DNA from: an uncultured Lachnospiraceae bacterium
GTDB lineage: Bacteria; Bacillota; Clostridia; Lachnospirales; Lachnospiraceae
Length of the DNA: 16,392 bases
Reading direction: 5' to 3'
Assembly: GCA_910586955.1 (NCBI GenBank)
Contig: CAJUMM010000030.1
Location: 1-16,392, forward strand
The notes below the pieces were generated by a model. It did not search any database. It saw only the letters and a list, made by a program, of their open reading frames with translations, and was not told the DNA's origin. Positions 16,041 through 16,392 of the stretch are shown here, piece by piece. The translations under genes were made by a program, and so were the position numbers. How positions within the stretch are numbered: the stretch's first letter is position 1; each line of letters opens with the position of its first letter.

Positions 16041-16071
16041 TTACTTAATATAGTAAACACAGCTTGCTTTT
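16025..16071. terminator. Nested inverted repeat, probable terminator or operator
   Basis: An 11-bp perfect outer stem (16025-16035 with 16061-16071, AAAAGCAAGCT and its complement) encloses a 6-bp inner stem (16040-16045 with 16052-16057, TTTACT/AGTAAA). The outer stem ends in TTTT, so a transcript of the upstream DUF3795 gene could terminate here, and on the other strand likewise. The hairpin also overlaps the promoter at 16012-16040, so an operator is the alternative reading. Confidence 0.55.
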
Positions 16072-16091
16072 CCCAAGATGGAGGACAGAAA

Positions 16092-16392
16092 ATGGCCCCG
16101 AAGGCAAATTTATATGTTTTGATGCACAAAAATATACCGGTGGCAGAACTGGAGCTGGACAAAGTTTCGGGTGCAGTGACTTCCGTAGGAGAAATTTTTG
16201 AGAGATCTCATGTACCGGTGGGAGTAGCAGTACGGGATCAGAGGATGGAACGGGCGTCTTTTTATGAATGGTGGCGAGGGCGTTCCATTCCGGCAAGCCG
16301 TTTGGGGATAAGGGAGGCACTGCAGGAGCTGGATGTAGGGGATACACAGTTTTTGGTAGAGAAGTGTCTGGCTTTGAGCTTATCTGACCAGT
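16092..16392 (+). CDS. HipA-like / CtkA-type protein, N-terminal part (runs off window)
   Basis: The frame is open from ATG 16092 to the window end (100 codons). GGAGG at 16080-16084 lies 7 bases before the ATG. The product reads as NLYVLMHKNIPVAELELD, then VPVGVAV, EWWRGRSIPASR, IREALQELD and a final ALSLSDQ. This is the usual N-terminal region of a large clostridial family related to HipA/CtkA kinases, in which SLSDQYW leads into the kinase-like domain. Members are sometimes annotated 'excisionase' or 'HipA-like', and their targets are mostly unknown. The kinase part is outside the window, so activity cannot be judged. It has its own promoter within an inverted repeat, which would fit autoregulation. 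Confidence 0.7.
   Translation, partial: MAPKANLYVLMHKNIPVAELELDKVSGAVTSVGEIFERSHVPVGVAVRDQRMERASFYEWWRGRSIPASRLGIREALQELDVGDTQFLVEKCLALSLSDQ

Noticed and set aside
1..16392. CRISPR array, tRNA or rRNA genes, insertion sequence, integrase
   Set aside because: I read for regularly spaced repeats, cloverleaf patterns and transposase motifs and saw none. Weak or divergent tRNA-like sequences cannot be excluded without a covariance search.

Overview
The window looks like chromosomal DNA of a low-to-medium GC Gram-positive anaerobe of the Clostridia, most likely a Lachnospiraceae-type gut bacterium. The reasons are the consensus sigma-A promoters (several with an extended -10), the strong GGAGG ribosome binding sites, and small housekeeping neighbours (DUF1801 iron chaperone, DUF5655, DUF3795, a HipA-like 'WW-GRSIPASR' protein) of types I associate with that group. 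This assignment rests on protein resemblance remembered from the families, not on a search.

Layout. 1-624: end of a DUF1801 (YdhG/frataxin-like) gene and a DUF5655 gene. 625-860: non-coding, with a good promoter at 746-774. 861-7467: a complete, tightly packed four-gene Wadjet operon, jetABCD, most like type II, with ATPase and Toprim motifs intact. 7468-8211, minus strand: a single-pass membrane protein with a bacterial Ig-like (Big_2) domain, abutting jetD tail to tail with no base between the stop codons. 8212-8382: a divergent promoter region. 8383-12891: a 1502-residue UPF1-like superfamily 1 helicase with a long coiled-coil insert and a C-terminal RX4H motif typical of HEPN ribonucleases. 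12917-13480: a 187-residue protein with two CxxC pairs, 25 bases after the helicase. 13497-13727: a 76-residue ORF with a questionable start. 13717-14349: a broken DUF4037-type nucleotidyltransferase with an in-frame amber codon and an apparent internal deletion. 14581-15417: a very AT-rich four-helix membrane protein that resembles the TRADD-N-associated membrane family. 15423-16007: a DUF3795 zinc-binding protein. 16092-end: the start of a HipA-like protein behind a promoter embedded in nested inverted repeats.

Interpretation. The centre of the window is a defence island. Wadjet is an SMC-type complex: JetA (kleisin-like), JetB (KITE/MukE-like) and JetC (SMC ATPase) extrude DNA loops, and JetD cleaves small circular DNA, which protects against plasmids. 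Next to it, under its own promoter and in the same orientation, is the helicase-HEPN gene with the small zinc-motif gene. I could not match this pair to a named system, so it is the best candidate for something undescribed: a helicase sensor coupled to an RNase effector. Downstream, base composition changes abruptly and broken genes accumulate, as expected at a turnover hotspot.
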